Origin: Phycisphaera sp.
GTDB lineage: Bacteria > Planctomycetota > Phycisphaerae > Phycisphaerales > Phycisphaeraceae
Direction of reading: 5' to 3'
Assembly (NCBI GenBank): GCA_028285385.1
Contig: JANQPR010000226.1
Location: 1 to 40,225 of the forward strand
DNA: 40,225 bases
Part shown: in pieces, positions 18,201-27,564 of the stretch
Numbering within the stretch: the stretch's first letter is position 1
Layout: the number at the start of each line of letters is the position of its first letter
Notes under the pieces: model-generated
What the model saw: only the letters and a program-made list of their open reading frames with translations
Told to the model about the DNA's origin: nothing
Databases searched by the model: none
Made by a program: the position numbers and the translations under genes

Positions 18201-19271
18201 TGCGAGCGTGTCGACCTGCGCAGCGTCAACCGCGCGACGATCGAGGCGCTGATCAAGTGCGGCGCGTTTGATTCGTTGTACGACATCACGAAGCGGGCGG
18301 CGTTGTGCGAAATACTTGACGCCGCGATCAAAGCCGGCCAACGCACCGCCGCCGACCGCGCGTCCGGCCAGCTCGGGATGTTTGGCATGGGCCTGCAGGC
18401 CGACCCCGAGGAACAAGCCGCGCAGGGCGCTGAGCCCGACCTTCCCGGGGCCGAGCCGTGGAACAAGAAGCAGACGCTCGACTTCGAGAAAGAGGTCATG
18501 GGCCTGTTCGTGTCCAGCCACCCGCTCGAGGACCACGCCGAGACGCTCGAGCGGTTCAGCGTGTGCAGCATCGCCGACGTGCGCGGCCTGCCCGCCGACC
18601 AGCCAATCACGATCGGCGGCATGCTGAGCCGCGTCCGCCCGACGTTCGTGAAAAACGGCCGCTCGGCCGGCAGCAAGATGGCGATGATCACGCTCGAAGA
18701 CGCCGCCGGCACGAAGCTCGACGGCGTGTGCTTCGCCGACACCTACGCGACCTGTTTCAACGACCTCGAGCTCGACAAGGTCGTGTTCCTCGTTGGAAAG
18801 GTCGACCGCCGGCGGGAAGAGCCGAACATCGTCGTCGACCAGGTTATCCCGGTCGAGCAGGCCCCGCGCAAGCTCACCCGCAGCGTGAAGATCATCGTGC
18901 GTGAAGACCAGAGCACGAAGGCACTCAACGGCGCCAGCACTGAGCAACTGGTCCGTCTACGCGAGGTGCTCCGCCAGAGCGCGATGCGGGCGAACGGCAG
19001 CGCCGCGGATGTCGTGTTTGAACTGCACCAGGACGGCACCGCCGTCGAGCTTCGCGTCCCCAACCTGCGGATCGCGGTGGACGAGCACCTGCTCGCGCAC
19101 ATCAAGACGGTGATGAACGCGCTGCCAGGCCGGGCGGCGACGTGCGAGTTGTTGGGCCCGCCGAAGGTCTCCCGCCGCGCCGCGGTCGAACGCTACGGCG
19201 AGGTCAAGTCCGACGGCGACCTCGCGTTCGCCATGCACGACGACGGCGGGCAGAGCATCGACCGGTACTGA
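15252..19271 (+). CDS. dnaE: DNA polymerase III alpha subunit
   Basis: The 1339-residue protein is the replicative polymerase. It begins with a PHP domain (HLHLHSQYSLLDG at about 24-36, VTDHGNLHGAVEFY, VLGIEAYV, FHLVLLAEN, CDNDAHFL). The palm carries GSGVGTMTGYVLGLSN and PDIDIDMCQDGRGD with catalytic Asp490 and Asp492. Further on are ARHAGVHAAGVIVA, EQVMQVLNELGGI, KKKMKVIDAARADFVEGA, and FNKSHSTGYAIVAYQTAYLKTFFP, then a helix-hairpin-helix region and an OB fold (ITIGGMLSRVRPTF). It is longer than E. coli DnaE (1160) because of several insertions and a C-terminal extension. No exonuclease domain is inserted in the PHP, so it is DnaE rather than PolC. Confidence 0.98.
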   Translation: MPDAANDQGRSPGAVAEQPFVHLHLHSQYSLLDGGNRIDRLVQRVKDLGMDAVAVTDHGNLHGAVEFYTRAKDAGVKPVLGIEAYVAPDVNGKPSDRTNREYTGVSDGGFHLVLLAENNAGWANLLKLSSDAFLNGFYFKPRMDKTTLGQWADGLIAINGHLGSSIAYHLVKYHQTKDPTHWKHAVAEAKWHREVFADDENDNPRFFLELQHHEEQLQRDINPLTTKLAEELGIPLVCDNDAHFLTADDWDAHDTLCCISMGKVKSDTNRLHYPRDLYVKSPDEMWEHFGVSHPEALRNTQRIADRCNVELDFLANHAPVVRIDTDLPGLPDRSEDALKIVHGFTCDHEIGSTAWYKAFCAAIRVEPFNEDTDTDSPEDLKLQCDGALRLLTEAGMIWRYGVDGVDDAKRARLERELQVLRDKLISAYFMIVWDFVNEARRRDIPVLARGSGVGTMTGYVLGLSNACPVEFGLLFERFTDPDRSEYPDIDIDMCQDGRGDILRYVREKYGHVAQIITFGTLKARAAIRDVGRVLDVSLGDVDKVCKLIGDGLKTTLDSAWEQEPDLKSLCDAQPQLKGMYDTARRLEGFARHAGVHAAGVIVATQPLDNIVPLYKPPGGSSGSGGDEVIVTQWDGPTCEKLGLLKMDFLGLRTLSIIERAKQLIRKSLGTDTIKAAVASQDAGVERASTHDPLDLDRLEPDDPRVFDLFARGETAGVFQFESGGMRNLLMAMKPDRLTDLIAANALYRPGPMELIPNYNHRKHGREAVPRVHAIVDDLTEETYGIMVYQEQVMQVLNELGGIPLRQAYAIIKAISKKKMKVIDAARADFVEGAGERGVTKQQSTELFELILKFAGYGFNKSHSTGYAIVAYQTAYLKTFFPLHYMAALLTYESVSTDKVVEYIDECKQVLRPDGTRGVEVKPPDINLSDVAFTVVYAEGEPRKPHTGHIRFGLSAVKGVGEKAITAVIRERESHGPFKGLYDFCERVDLRSVNRATIEALIKCGAFDSLYDITKRAALCEILDAAIKAGQRTAADRASGQLGMFGMGLQADPEEQAAQGAEPDLPGAEPWNKKQTLDFEKEVMGLFVSSHPLEDHAETLERFSVCSIADVRGLPADQPITIGGMLSRVRPTFVKNGRSAGSKMAMITLEDAAGTKLDGVCFADTYATCFNDLELDKVVFLVGKVDRRREEPNIVVDQVIPVEQAPRKLTRSVKIIVREDQSTKALNGASTEQLVRLREVLRQSAMRANGSAADVVFELHQDGTAVELRVPNLRIAVDEHLLAHIKTVMNALPGRAATCELLGPPKVSRRAAVERYGEVKSDGDLAFAMHDDGGQSIDRY

Positions 19272-19281
19272 GGCGCACCAC

Positions 19282-19875
19282 GTGTCGGGAAGCAAGTACG
19301 AGAACGCCGTCGTGCTCCCGCCCATCCCCGCGGCACGGGGAGTGTTCGCGCGGCAGAAACAGTTCGCCGAGCACTGCGCGAAACAGCTCGAAGACACGCA
19401 GTTTTTCGCAGAGCTTTATCCGGGGCTGAGCAGCGTCGGGGTGGTGATGCAACACTTGGCGGGGAACCTGCGGAGCCGGTGGACGGACTTCCTGACGGCC
19501 GACGGCGAGAAGCCGGACCGCGATCGCGAGGCCGAGTTTGCCCCGCCAACCCCCGGAGGCTCGGCGGAGCAACCGCGTAAAGCACGGCAGCGCATTATGG
19601 CCGACTGGGAGCACGGCTGGGCCGCGTTGTTCACGGCGCTCGAGGACGCTGAGAACGCCGCCCCGGACACGACCGTCACGATCCGCGGCGTACCGCACTC
19701 GGTTCCGATGGCGATCGCCCGGCAACTCGACCACTACGGCTACCACGTCGGGCAGATCGCCACGATCGCGCGTGGACTGGTTGGCACCGAGCACTGGGAC
19801 TGGTTCACGGTCCCGCCCGGGGGCAGCGCGGCGTTCAACGCGTCGCTGGGATACCGACCCGCTTCAACCCCTTGA
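19282..19875 (+). CDS. DinB-superfamily DUF1572 protein
   Basis: The 197-residue protein resembles DUF1572, a branch of the DinB/YfiT-like four-helix metalloproteins. It contains KQFAEHCAKQLEDTQFF, VMQHLAGNLRSRWTDFLTADGEK, a central WEHGWAALFTAL helix, VTIRGVPHSVPMAIARQLDHYGYHVGQIA. The His in QHLAGN and the two His of DHYGYHVGQI are the probable metal ligands, as in the superfamily. DinB-like proteins act in thiol-dependent transfer or stress responses, but DUF1572 itself is uncharacterised. It starts at GTG 19282, with GAGG at 19270-19273 overlapping the dnaE stop, so it is likely cotranscribed with dnaE. Confidence 0.88.
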   Translation: MSGSKYENAVVLPPIPAARGVFARQKQFAEHCAKQLEDTQFFAELYPGLSSVGVVMQHLAGNLRSRWTDFLTADGEKPDRDREAEFAPPTPGGSAEQPRKARQRIMADWEHGWAALFTALEDAENAAPDTTVTIRGVPHSVPMAIARQLDHYGYHVGQIATIARGLVGTEHWDWFTVPPGGSAAFNASLGYRPASTP

Positions 19876-20141
19876 CCTCCGCCCGAACTTCCAAATCCTG
19901 TACCGATCTCGTCCGCTGCTCGACCGATGGCTCGGCGAGGGTATGGTGCAGCTTGATGGCCGCCGCCTGAAGCCAACCCGGTCGTGTTTCACACACACGT
20001 CTTGGCCCCGTCGACCGCGCGGAGTCTGGCTGTGCCTTGGAATCGACCGGGTGGCCCGTACCGCGATCCCTGCCTGTTCTCCCGAGGCCGGCTCTAGCCG
20101 GTTGTTCGGTGTTCATCCGCGTTCGGTTTCAGGGCCCTCCC

Positions 20142-20501
20142 ATGCCACACGACTCAGGGCACCGCCCGCGCCCGTTCACCTGTCTGCATTGTCGGTGGAG
20201 CGTAGACCCGCGCGCCCACGGGACGCGGCACCGCAACCACTGCCCACGCTGCTTGTGGTCCCGGCACGTCGACCACGAGCCGGGCGATCGCCGCTGCCCT
20301 TGCCGGAGCCCGATGGAGCCCATCGGCATCGAGGTGCGCGACGGCGGTGAGTGGGCCCTGGTCCACCGCTGCACCGGTTGCGCGACGATCAAGACCAACC
20401 GCGTCGCGGGCGACGACCTCGAGCTCGCGCTGCTCCAGCTCGCGCTGCGCCCGCTGGCGAGCCCTCCGTTCCCCCTCGGTCACTTGCCGGGCTACAGCTA
20501 A
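20142..20501 (+). CDS. RNHCP domain protein (zinc-ribbon type)
   Basis: The 119-residue protein carries the RNHCP domain, named for the motif seen here at 31-35. Four cysteine pairs are visible: FTCLHC (C14, C17), HCPRC (C34, C37), RCPC (C52, C54) and HRCTGC (C77, C80), followed by TNRVAGDD and a leucine-rich helix. This pattern suggests a zinc-binding ribbon protein. The family has no known role; it is small and cytoplasmic. The ATG at 20142 is preferred as motifs begin just after it. Its TAA overlaps the TAG of the convergent DUF4177 gene. Confidence 0.87.
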   Translation: MPHDSGHRPRPFTCLHCRWSVDPRAHGTRHRNHCPRCLWSRHVDHEPGDRRCPCRSPMEPIGIEVRDGGEWALVHRCTGCATIKTNRVAGDDLELALLQLALRPLASPPFPLGHLPGYS

Positions 20502-20695
20502 GCCCCCGGGCGCTTGAACAAGAAAACTAGCCAACGGGTCGCGCCCTGGGCGAACGAGTTGGTGTCGAACGCGCTCACAAGTTCCCAGCCCTGGCCGCCG
20601 AGGTCGTTGAGTGAGGCGTCGATCTTGGCCTCGTTAACGTGGCCACCCAACATACCCTTGGACTCGAACTTCACGGTGCGGTATTCCCATTTCAT
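20498..20695 (-). CDS. DUF4177 protein
   Basis: The 65-residue protein reads MKWEYRTVKFES at the start and LNDLGGQGWELVSAFD in the middle, then RWLVFLFKRP, the pattern of DUF4177 (a small alpha/beta protein of unknown function in many bacteria). A strong GGAGG sits four bases before the ATG. It is the last gene of a possible unit with the CDGSH protein and the symporter upstream (75 and 27-base gaps). Confidence 0.9.
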   Translation of the reverse strand: MKWEYRTVKFESKGMLGGHVNEAKIDASLNDLGGQGWELVSAFDTNSFAQGATRWLVFLFKRPGA

Positions 20696-20770
20696 GAGGC
20701 CTCCTTCGGTGCTTCATCTTCGCCGAAAGATAGGTCGCACGACCGAAAACCCTCGCCGCGGAGATCGCGG

Positions 20771-20980
20771 TTATGCATCACGCTCTTCCACCACGCGTTT
20801 GCGGTCGTGGTCGTAGACGTAGACCTTGGCCGAGTCGGGCTCCATCTTCTCGCACTTCTTGTGGCTGCCGTCGCAGAGGGGCAGGTTGCGCGACAGGCCG
20901 CAGCCGCAAACCCAGACGGACTCGGGCTGGGGTGGGATCTCGATGGGGCCGGTGGCGTCGAGGCGGACGAGGCGGGGCAT
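20771..20980 (-). CDS. CDGSH-type iron-sulfur protein
   Basis: The 69-residue protein contains one CDGSH motif, CGCGLSRNLPLCDGSH (25-40), with ligands Cys25, Cys27, Cys36 and His40 for a [2Fe-2S] cluster. Such 3Cys-1His clusters are redox-active or transferable. Unlike mitoNEET it has no membrane anchor and so is cytoplasmic. AGGAG lies at good distance from the ATG. Downstream of the symporter gene by 27 bases on the same strand. Confidence 0.93.
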   Translation of the reverse strand: MPRLVRLDATGPIEIPPQPESVWVCGCGLSRNLPLCDGSHKKCEKMEPDSAKVYVYDHDRKRVVEERDA

Positions 20981-21007
20981 GGGTCACTCCTGGACAATGG
21001 GTTCACG

Positions 21008-22453
<1,446 letters not shown>

Positions 22454-22623
22454 CCGGGATTGTCTTAGGGCATGCGGGGCAGACGGGGTTCAGCGGCCGG
22501 CAGCGGCGATCCGAGGCGTGTCGCCATCCTTTCGGTAGGCGCGTCCTCGGCGACCGGTATAGTAAGCGCTCGACGGGCGACCGTCGGGCGGACCACATAC
22601 CACACGCGCCATCCGGAGCGAGG

Positions 22624-23703
22624 TTGAGACGCAGTCGGAAACCCATCGTGATCGCGTCGCGGCGCAGCGCGCTCGCCCGCATCCAGGCCGAGGCCGTCGG
22701 CCGGGCGCTGGCGAAGCTGAACCCCGGCGTCGAGGTGCGGTACCACTGGGTCCGCAGCGCAGGCGACAAGGTCACCGACCAACCGCTCGCCGCGGTCGGC
22801 GGCAAGGGGCTGTTCACGAAGGCGATCGACGAAGCGCTCAAAGACGGCGACGCCGACCTCGCCGTGCACTCGCTCAAGGACGTGCCGACGACACTGCCCG
22901 CGGGGCTGCGCTTGGCGGCAACACCGAAGCGCGGCCCGGTCGCGGACGTGCTCCTCACCCGGGCCGGCGTCGAGCGGGTGCAGGACCTTCCCGTCGGCAC
23001 AGTGGTCGGGACGACGAGCCCGCGCCGCGCCGCGCAACTCCGACAACTCAACCCGCAGCTGCGCGTCGCGCTGCTGCGCGGCAACGTCGACACCCGGCTC
23101 GAGGCCGTCACCGGCGGCGAGCCGACGCACGACGCGACGCTGCTCGCCGCCGCGGGCCTGCTGCGGCTGGGGCGCACCAAGCACGGCGGGTCGACGCTGC
23201 CGGTGGACGAGTTGATGCCCGCCGTTGCGCAGGGCGCGCTGGGGATCGTGTGCCGCGGCGACGACCATGTGACTTTGCGCCGTTGCCTGCCGCTCAACTG
23301 CCCGACGACAAACACGGCCGTGACCGCCGAGCGCCAGCTCGTTCAGCTGCTCAGAGCCGACTGCCACTCCCCGGTGGCCGCGCTGGCTGAGCCGGTCGAC
23401 CCCGCGTTGACCCGCGCCGAGCGCAACGCCGATTCTCACTGGTTCCGGCTGCGGGCGAAGGCCGTGTCGATCGACGGCAAGCGGGCCGTCGACTTCGACG
23501 AGCAGTGCAAGACACGCGACCTGCGGCGAGTCGTCGCGAGGGCAGCCGACGCGATGCGGGAGCGGGGTGCCGACGCCATCTTGAAGGAAGCGAAGGCCGC
23601 GTGCTTGTTTGACGCGGAGGCCAAGCCCCGGTCGACGCCGCGCCCGTCGATCCCGTCGCCGCCCGCGGTGCCCACGCCGAAGCAGAAGCACTACGCGGAG
23701 TGA
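22624..23703 (+). CDS. hemC: Hydroxymethylbilane synthase (porphobilinogen deaminase)
   Basis: The protein joins four porphobilinogens into hydroxymethylbilane in haem synthesis. Motifs: IASRRSALARIQAE (10-23), KGLFTKAIDEAL, LAVHSLKDVPTTLP with catalytic Asp86, VGTTSPRRAAQL with Arg134-Arg135, LLRGNVDTRL, and LLRADCHSPVAALA with Cys247, which holds the dipyrromethane cofactor. The start is a TTG at 22624 chosen because GGAG lies five bases ahead; the GTG at 22648 would cut it just before the first motif. A Pro-rich tail (about 332-359, ending PKQKHYAE) extends beyond the usual end. A TATAGT box lies at 22558-22563, between the gene and its divergent neighbour. No other hem gene is nearby. Confidence 0.95.
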   Translation: MRRSRKPIVIASRRSALARIQAEAVGRALAKLNPGVEVRYHWVRSAGDKVTDQPLAAVGGKGLFTKAIDEALKDGDADLAVHSLKDVPTTLPAGLRLAATPKRGPVADVLLTRAGVERVQDLPVGTVVGTTSPRRAAQLRQLNPQLRVALLRGNVDTRLEAVTGGEPTHDATLLAAAGLLRLGRTKHGGSTLPVDELMPAVAQGALGIVCRGDDHVTLRRCLPLNCPTTNTAVTAERQLVQLLRADCHSPVAALAEPVDPALTRAERNADSHWFRLRAKAVSIDGKRAVDFDEQCKTRDLRRVVARAADAMRERGADAILKEAKAACLFDAEAKPRSTPRPSIPSPPAVPTPKQKHYAE

Positions 23704-23765
23704 GTGCTCCCTTCGTTTGCGTCTAGCCGAGCTGTGTGACAACGCGGCGAACTCCCTGGCTCAGC

Positions 23766-26240
23766 TCATCCTTCGCCGTTCAGCGAGGGCGCCTCAACAG
23801 GGTCGGGCACGATGCGGTTGATCGTGCCGTTCTTCTTCACCTCGACGCCTTTGCCGCCGCGCCCGGTGACGCGGTACCTGTTGGTGCTGATCGTGTCTTC
23901 GGAGCCCCGTCCGGTCTCGTAGCGGAGCAGGTCACGTTCGCCGGTCGAGGCCTTGAACCCGAGCAACTCGTCGTCCTTGGCGAGCTTGATGAGCTGCACG
24001 CCCTTGCCCGGGCCGGCCAGGTAGTTCACTTCGTCCGCCTTGCACACCATCGCCCGGCACTTCTTGCTGACCGCCAGGACCGCTTCGTCGCCGTGCACGG
24101 TCGTGAACCCGACGATCGCTTTGCCCTTGCTCGGCCGTGCAAACTTCCGGCCGGCGCGGGTCGACACCTCGGCGAACGGCGCGACGCCGAGCCGCAGCGC
24201 ATACCCGTCGCTGCTTGCCGCGAAGCCGTGCACCCACGGGCAGGCGTCCGGGTCCTTCGGGTCCTCGGCGACTTCATCGGGCTTGGTGACGCGCGGGTCG
24301 AACGACATCGCCGCAACGATCCGTTCGCCGTCCTTGAGCTTGAACAGCTTCTGGATCGGTTCGCCGTACCCGGTGGACGCCGGGATGTCGATGAAGCGCG
24401 CGGTGTAGCACGTGCCCAGCGACGAGAAGAACGCGACCGTCGCGCGCGTTGAGCCCGCGACACACGCCAGCACCCGGTCCCCCTCGCGGATGCGCGAGCT
24501 CATCGGGTCCTTGATCTCTTTCTGCCGCTTCACCCAACCGTCGGCCGTGATCAGCACGGCACAGTCTTCGGCGACGATGAAGTCTTCCGCGTTGTACTCC
24601 GGCTCGTCGGCGACGGCCTCGATCTTCGTCAGCCGCTTGCCCCGGCCGTCCTTGCCGAACCGGTCTCGGATCGCCTCGATCTCCTCGCGCACGATGCCCC
24701 ACCGCCCCGAGCCGTAGTCGTCGTCCGACTCGCCGAGCAGCTTCTTGATCTGCTTCGCGCGCTTGGCCTTCTCCTTGCGCTCGTCGAGGATCAGGTTGAT
24801 CTCGAGCTTGGCGAGGCGGTAGAGCTTGAGCTCGAGGATCGCGTCGGTCTGCGCCTCGTCGAGCTGCTTGAACTTGGCCATGATCTTCCTGGCCGCGTCC
24901 GCCTTGCCGTCGGACCGCCGGATGATCTTGATGATCTCGTCGAGCGCATCGAAGACCAGCGCGAAGCCGTCGAGGATGTGCAGCCGCTTCTCGAGTTGTG
25001 CGAGCTCGTTTTCGAGCCGACGTGTGACGACGTCGAGCCGGAAGTGCAGGAAGTGCCAGAGGATCGTGCGCAGGTCGCAGTGCGGCTCCGGCCGGGCGAC
25101 GTCGGGGTTTTCCGTCGGCACAAGACAGGTCAGGTTGACCGCGATATTGACCTGCAGGCTGGTGTGTTTGTAGAGGTAGGCGAGCACCTTCCGCTCGTCG
25201 GCATCCTTCTTCAGTTCCAGATCGATGCGGACGTCTTCGGTGGACAGGTCCTTGACGTCGGTGATCATCGCCATCTTCCGGCCGAGCACGACCTCGGCGA
25301 TCTGCTCGACGAGGTTGGCCTTGTTGACGCCGTAGGGGATCGCGTCGATCGTGAGCGTCTTGCCGGAGCGCGTCGCCTTGCCGGGTTTGGTCGTGCCGCG
25401 CAGCTTGACCGACCCGTGCCCGGCCTTGTAGAGGTCGAGCAACTCGGAGGCCGGGGTGACGATCTGTCCGCCGGTCGGGAAGTCGGGCCCCTGGATCGCG
25501 GACTTGCCGACGAGTTGGTAGGTCTTGGCCTCGGGATTGTCGAGGAGCTTGAGCAGCGCGTTGCAGACCTCGCCGGGCGCGTGCGGCGGGATCGAGGTCG
25601 CCATGCCGACGGCGATGCCGGCGCTGCCGTTGATGAGCAGGTTCGGCAGGCGCGCGGGCAGGACAACGGGCTCTTCCTTGGTGCCGTCGTAGTTCGGCCG
25701 GTAGTGCACGGTGCGCGAGGCGAGGTCTTCGAGCATCGGCCCGGCGGCCGGGGCGAGCCGGCACTCGGTGTAGCGCATCGCGGCGGGCGGGTCGTTGTCC
25801 ATCGACCCAAAGTTGCCCTGCCCGTCGACGAGCGGGACGCGCATGACCCAGCTCTGCGCCTGACGGACCAGCGCGTCGTACACCGAGCCCTCGCCGTGGG
25901 GGTGGTAGTTGCCGGTGACGTTGCCGCAGACGAAGGCGGACTTTCGCGGCTTGGCGTCGGGGCCGATGCGCAGCAGCTGCATCGCGTAGAGGATGCGCCG
26001 CTGCACGGGCTTCAGTCCGTCGCGGACGTCCGGCAGCGCGCGGGACGTGATCACCGACAGCGAGTAGTTGAGGTAACGGGTCTGCGCCGCCTCGTGGAGC
26101 GACACGGCGGTGAGCCGGCCGTCGCCGTCGCTCGCGCCACCGCTGCCGTTGTTGCTGCCGTCAAACAGCGAGCCGGCGTCGTTGCTCTTAGCCTTCCCGC
26201 GCCGGGTCGTCTTCTTGGAGTTGGTCTTCTTCCGGGCCAA
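23766..26240 (-). CDS. Type II DNA topoisomerase subunit A (GyrA/ParC)
   Basis: The 824-residue protein is the DNA-cleaving subunit of gyrase or topoisomerase IV. It starts with a basic/Ser tail (1-40: [19 protein letters not shown]), then the winged-helix and tower core: [50 protein letters not shown], and [12 protein letters not shown] with catalytic Tyr157. The C-terminal half forms the beta-pinwheel. The classical GyrA box (QRRGxRG) is missing; only TGRGGKG is seen in the last blade, and QRRI after the core motif recalls ParC, so gyrase versus topo IV is open. The TTG at 26240 is chosen because GGAGGG lies seven bases ahead; upstream residues read as non-coding. No B subunit is near. Confidence 0.94.
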   Translation of the reverse strand: MARKKTNSKKTTRRGKAKSNDAGSLFDGSNNGSGGASDGDGRLTAVSLHEAAQTRYLNYSLSVITSRALPDVRDGLKPVQRRILYAMQLLRIGPDAKPRKSAFVCGNVTGNYHPHGEGSVYDALVRQAQSWVMRVPLVDGQGNFGSMDNDPPAAMRYTECRLAPAAGPMLEDLASRTVHYRPNYDGTKEEPVVLPARLPNLLINGSAGIAVGMATSIPPHAPGEVCNALLKLLDNPEAKTYQLVGKSAIQGPDFPTGGQIVTPASELLDLYKAGHGSVKLRGTTKPGKATRSGKTLTIDAIPYGVNKANLVEQIAEVVLGRKMAMITDVKDLSTEDVRIDLELKKDADERKVLAYLYKHTSLQVNIAVNLTCLVPTENPDVARPEPHCDLRTILWHFLHFRLDVVTRRLENELAQLEKRLHILDGFALVFDALDEIIKIIRRSDGKADAARKIMAKFKQLDEAQTDAILELKLYRLAKLEINLILDERKEKAKRAKQIKKLLGESDDDYGSGRWGIVREEIEAIRDRFGKDGRGKRLTKIEAVADEPEYNAEDFIVAEDCAVLITADGWVKRQKEIKDPMSSRIREGDRVLACVAGSTRATVAFFSSLGTCYTARFIDIPASTGYGEPIQKLFKLKDGERIVAAMSFDPRVTKPDEVAEDPKDPDACPWVHGFAASSDGYALRLGVAPFAEVSTRAGRKFARPSKGKAIVGFTTVHGDEAVLAVSKKCRAMVCKADEVNYLAGPGKGVQLIKLAKDDELLGFKASTGERDLLRYETGRGSEDTISTNRYRVTGRGGKGVEVKKNGTINRIVPDPVEAPSLNGEG

Positions 26241-26350
26241 ACCGCCGCCCTCCGTGGCTTCGTTGCGTCCAGCACTGTAAACGTCGCCCGCGATCGGAAC
26301 AAACCTTGCGAGCCAGGTGGCCGATCTCGGTGATCTCGTATCTTGATGCC

Positions 26351-26863
26351 GTGGAGAACCCACGGACCACCCGCGTGCTCGGCATCGACCCGGGGTTGCG
26401 CCTAACCGGGTACGGGTTGGTCGATCTGCACCCGGGCCAGCGCGAGCCCGCGCTGGTCGAGGCCGGCGTGTTCCGCCTCGACGCCAGGCAACCGATGGAG
26501 CAACGCCTGGTCCAGCTGCGCGACGACCTGCGCGATCTGATCTCGGAACACCGCCCGCAGCGGGTCGCCGTCGAGAAGCTCTACGCCCACTACGCCCACC
26601 CCCGCACCGCGATCCTGATGGGCCACGCCCGCGGCGTCATACTGCTGTGCGCCGCCGAGAAGTCGCTGCCCGTCGAACACCTGCCGTCGACCGAAGTCAA
26701 GAAATCGCTCACCGGCAACGGGCACGCGAACAAGAGGCAGATGCAACTCGCCGTGCAGTCGCAGTGCAACCTGCCCGAGCCGCCCGAGCCTGCCGACGTC
26801 GCCGACGCCATCGCGATCGCACTCTGCCATGCGCGGCGGCTAGCGACGCGAGCGCCCGCGTAG
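26351..26863 (+). CDS. ruvC: Holliday junction resolvase RuvC
   Basis: The 170-residue protein is a complete Ruv[18 protein letters not shown] with Asp13, [10 protein letters not shown] with Glu75, [36 protein letters not shown] and [16 protein letters not shown] with Asp149 and Asp152, the four metal-binding acidic residues. It cuts four-way DNA junctions symmetrically after RuvAB migration. The GTG at 26351 is chosen as the conserved region begins directly after it; ruvA and ruvB are not next door. Divergent from the topoisomerase gene with a 110-base gap. Confidence 0.96.
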   Translation: MENPRTTRVLGIDPGLRLTGYGLVDLHPGQREPALVEAGVFRLDARQPMEQRLVQLRDDLRDLISEHRPQRVAVEKLYAHYAHPRTAILMGHARGVILLCAAEKSLPVEHLPSTEVKKSLTGNGHANKRQMQLAVQSQCNLPEPPEPADVADAIAIALCHARRLATRAPA

Positions 26864-26881
26864 CTCCTGCGCGCGGAGCTA
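26861..26881. terminator. Hairpin between convergent ruvC and ASCH genes
   Basis: TAGCTCC (26861-26867, including the ruvC stop) pairs perfectly with GGAGCTA (26875-26881) over a seven-base GC loop, between the convergent stops. It lacks a T-run, so it may mark the transcript ends of both genes rather than terminate on its own. Confidence 0.4.
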
Positions 26882-26886
26882 CCGGT

Positions 26887-27474
26887 TCATCTGTGGTGGT
26901 GCTTTAGGTGGGTCAAGACGGCCACGCCTCGTGGCGAAAGTTCGTAGCCGGGTTGATGGCTGATCGTGAGTCCCAGGTTTTTCAGCTTACGAATATTGAT
27001 CTTGAGCCAGTCTTTCTCGTAACCCGTTCGCTCCGAAAGGGCGGCGGCGGCCGTATGCGGTTCATGCTCGATCGCCAGCAAGACCCGCATCGTCCAGGCC
27101 CCGACACGGGAAGCGGTATCCAGTCGGTGGAGTTTGCTTTGGATCGTGTCGAGTTCGTCACGGTCTAGGTCATCGCGGTTACGCAACGCGATACGCGGAT
27201 CCGTGCCCAAGAATCGGACTTCGATACGGTAGAGCTCCCCCGATCTGGTATCGAGGTTCGCGAGCAAGTCCGGCAGTGAGTCGCAGCCGGCTGCCCTGGC
27301 GTCGCGTTCGGTGATCGCCGAGCGATTGATCTTGGCCACTTGGTCGATCCCCAACAGTCCAATGGCGGTCTTCAACGTCCCGCCGGTCTTAACCGTGGGC
27401 CGCCGCCACTTGCGAAAGACCACCGACAAGTCGCCGGCTTTGATGGCCGCAAGTTCGGTTTTCTTCAAGAGCAC
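26887..27474 (-). CDS. ASCH-like domain plus winged-helix protein
   Basis: The 195-residue protein begins like an ASCH domain: LLKKTELAAIKAGDLSVVFR, KWRRPTVKTGGTLKTAIGLL, then ITERDARAAGCDSLPDLLAN, YRIEVRFLGTDPRIALR. The second half (about 120-195) reads as a winged helix: SRVGAWTMRVLLAI, AALSERTGYEKDWLKINIRK, LKNLGLTISHQPGYELSPRG. ASCH domains, related to PUA, bind RNA or modified nucleobases; the added helix-turn-helix would bind DNA. The combination occurs in several bacterial phyla but I know of no experimental role. Start ATG 27474 has GC-normal composition but somewhat lower GC than neighbours. Confidence 0.85.
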   Translation of the reverse strand: MLLKKTELAAIKAGDLSVVFRKWRRPTVKTGGTLKTAIGLLGIDQVAKINRSAITERDARAAGCDSLPDLLANLDTRSGELYRIEVRFLGTDPRIALRNRDDLDRDELDTIQSKLHRLDTASRVGAWTMRVLLAIEHEPHTAAAALSERTGYEKDWLKINIRKLKNLGLTISHQPGYELSPRGVAVLTHLKHHHR

Positions 27475-27564
27475 AACTTGATTCTACAAAGCGAACTCGC
27501 GTCCGACGCCGACTCATCCCAACGCGCCATGGTCGTCGTCAACCACACCGTGTCGGCGACTCGA

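Noticed and set aside
19876-20141. Frames on both strands between the DUF1572 and RNHCP genes
   Set aside because: No motif or start signal; the 266-base gap looks like ordinary intergenic sequence.
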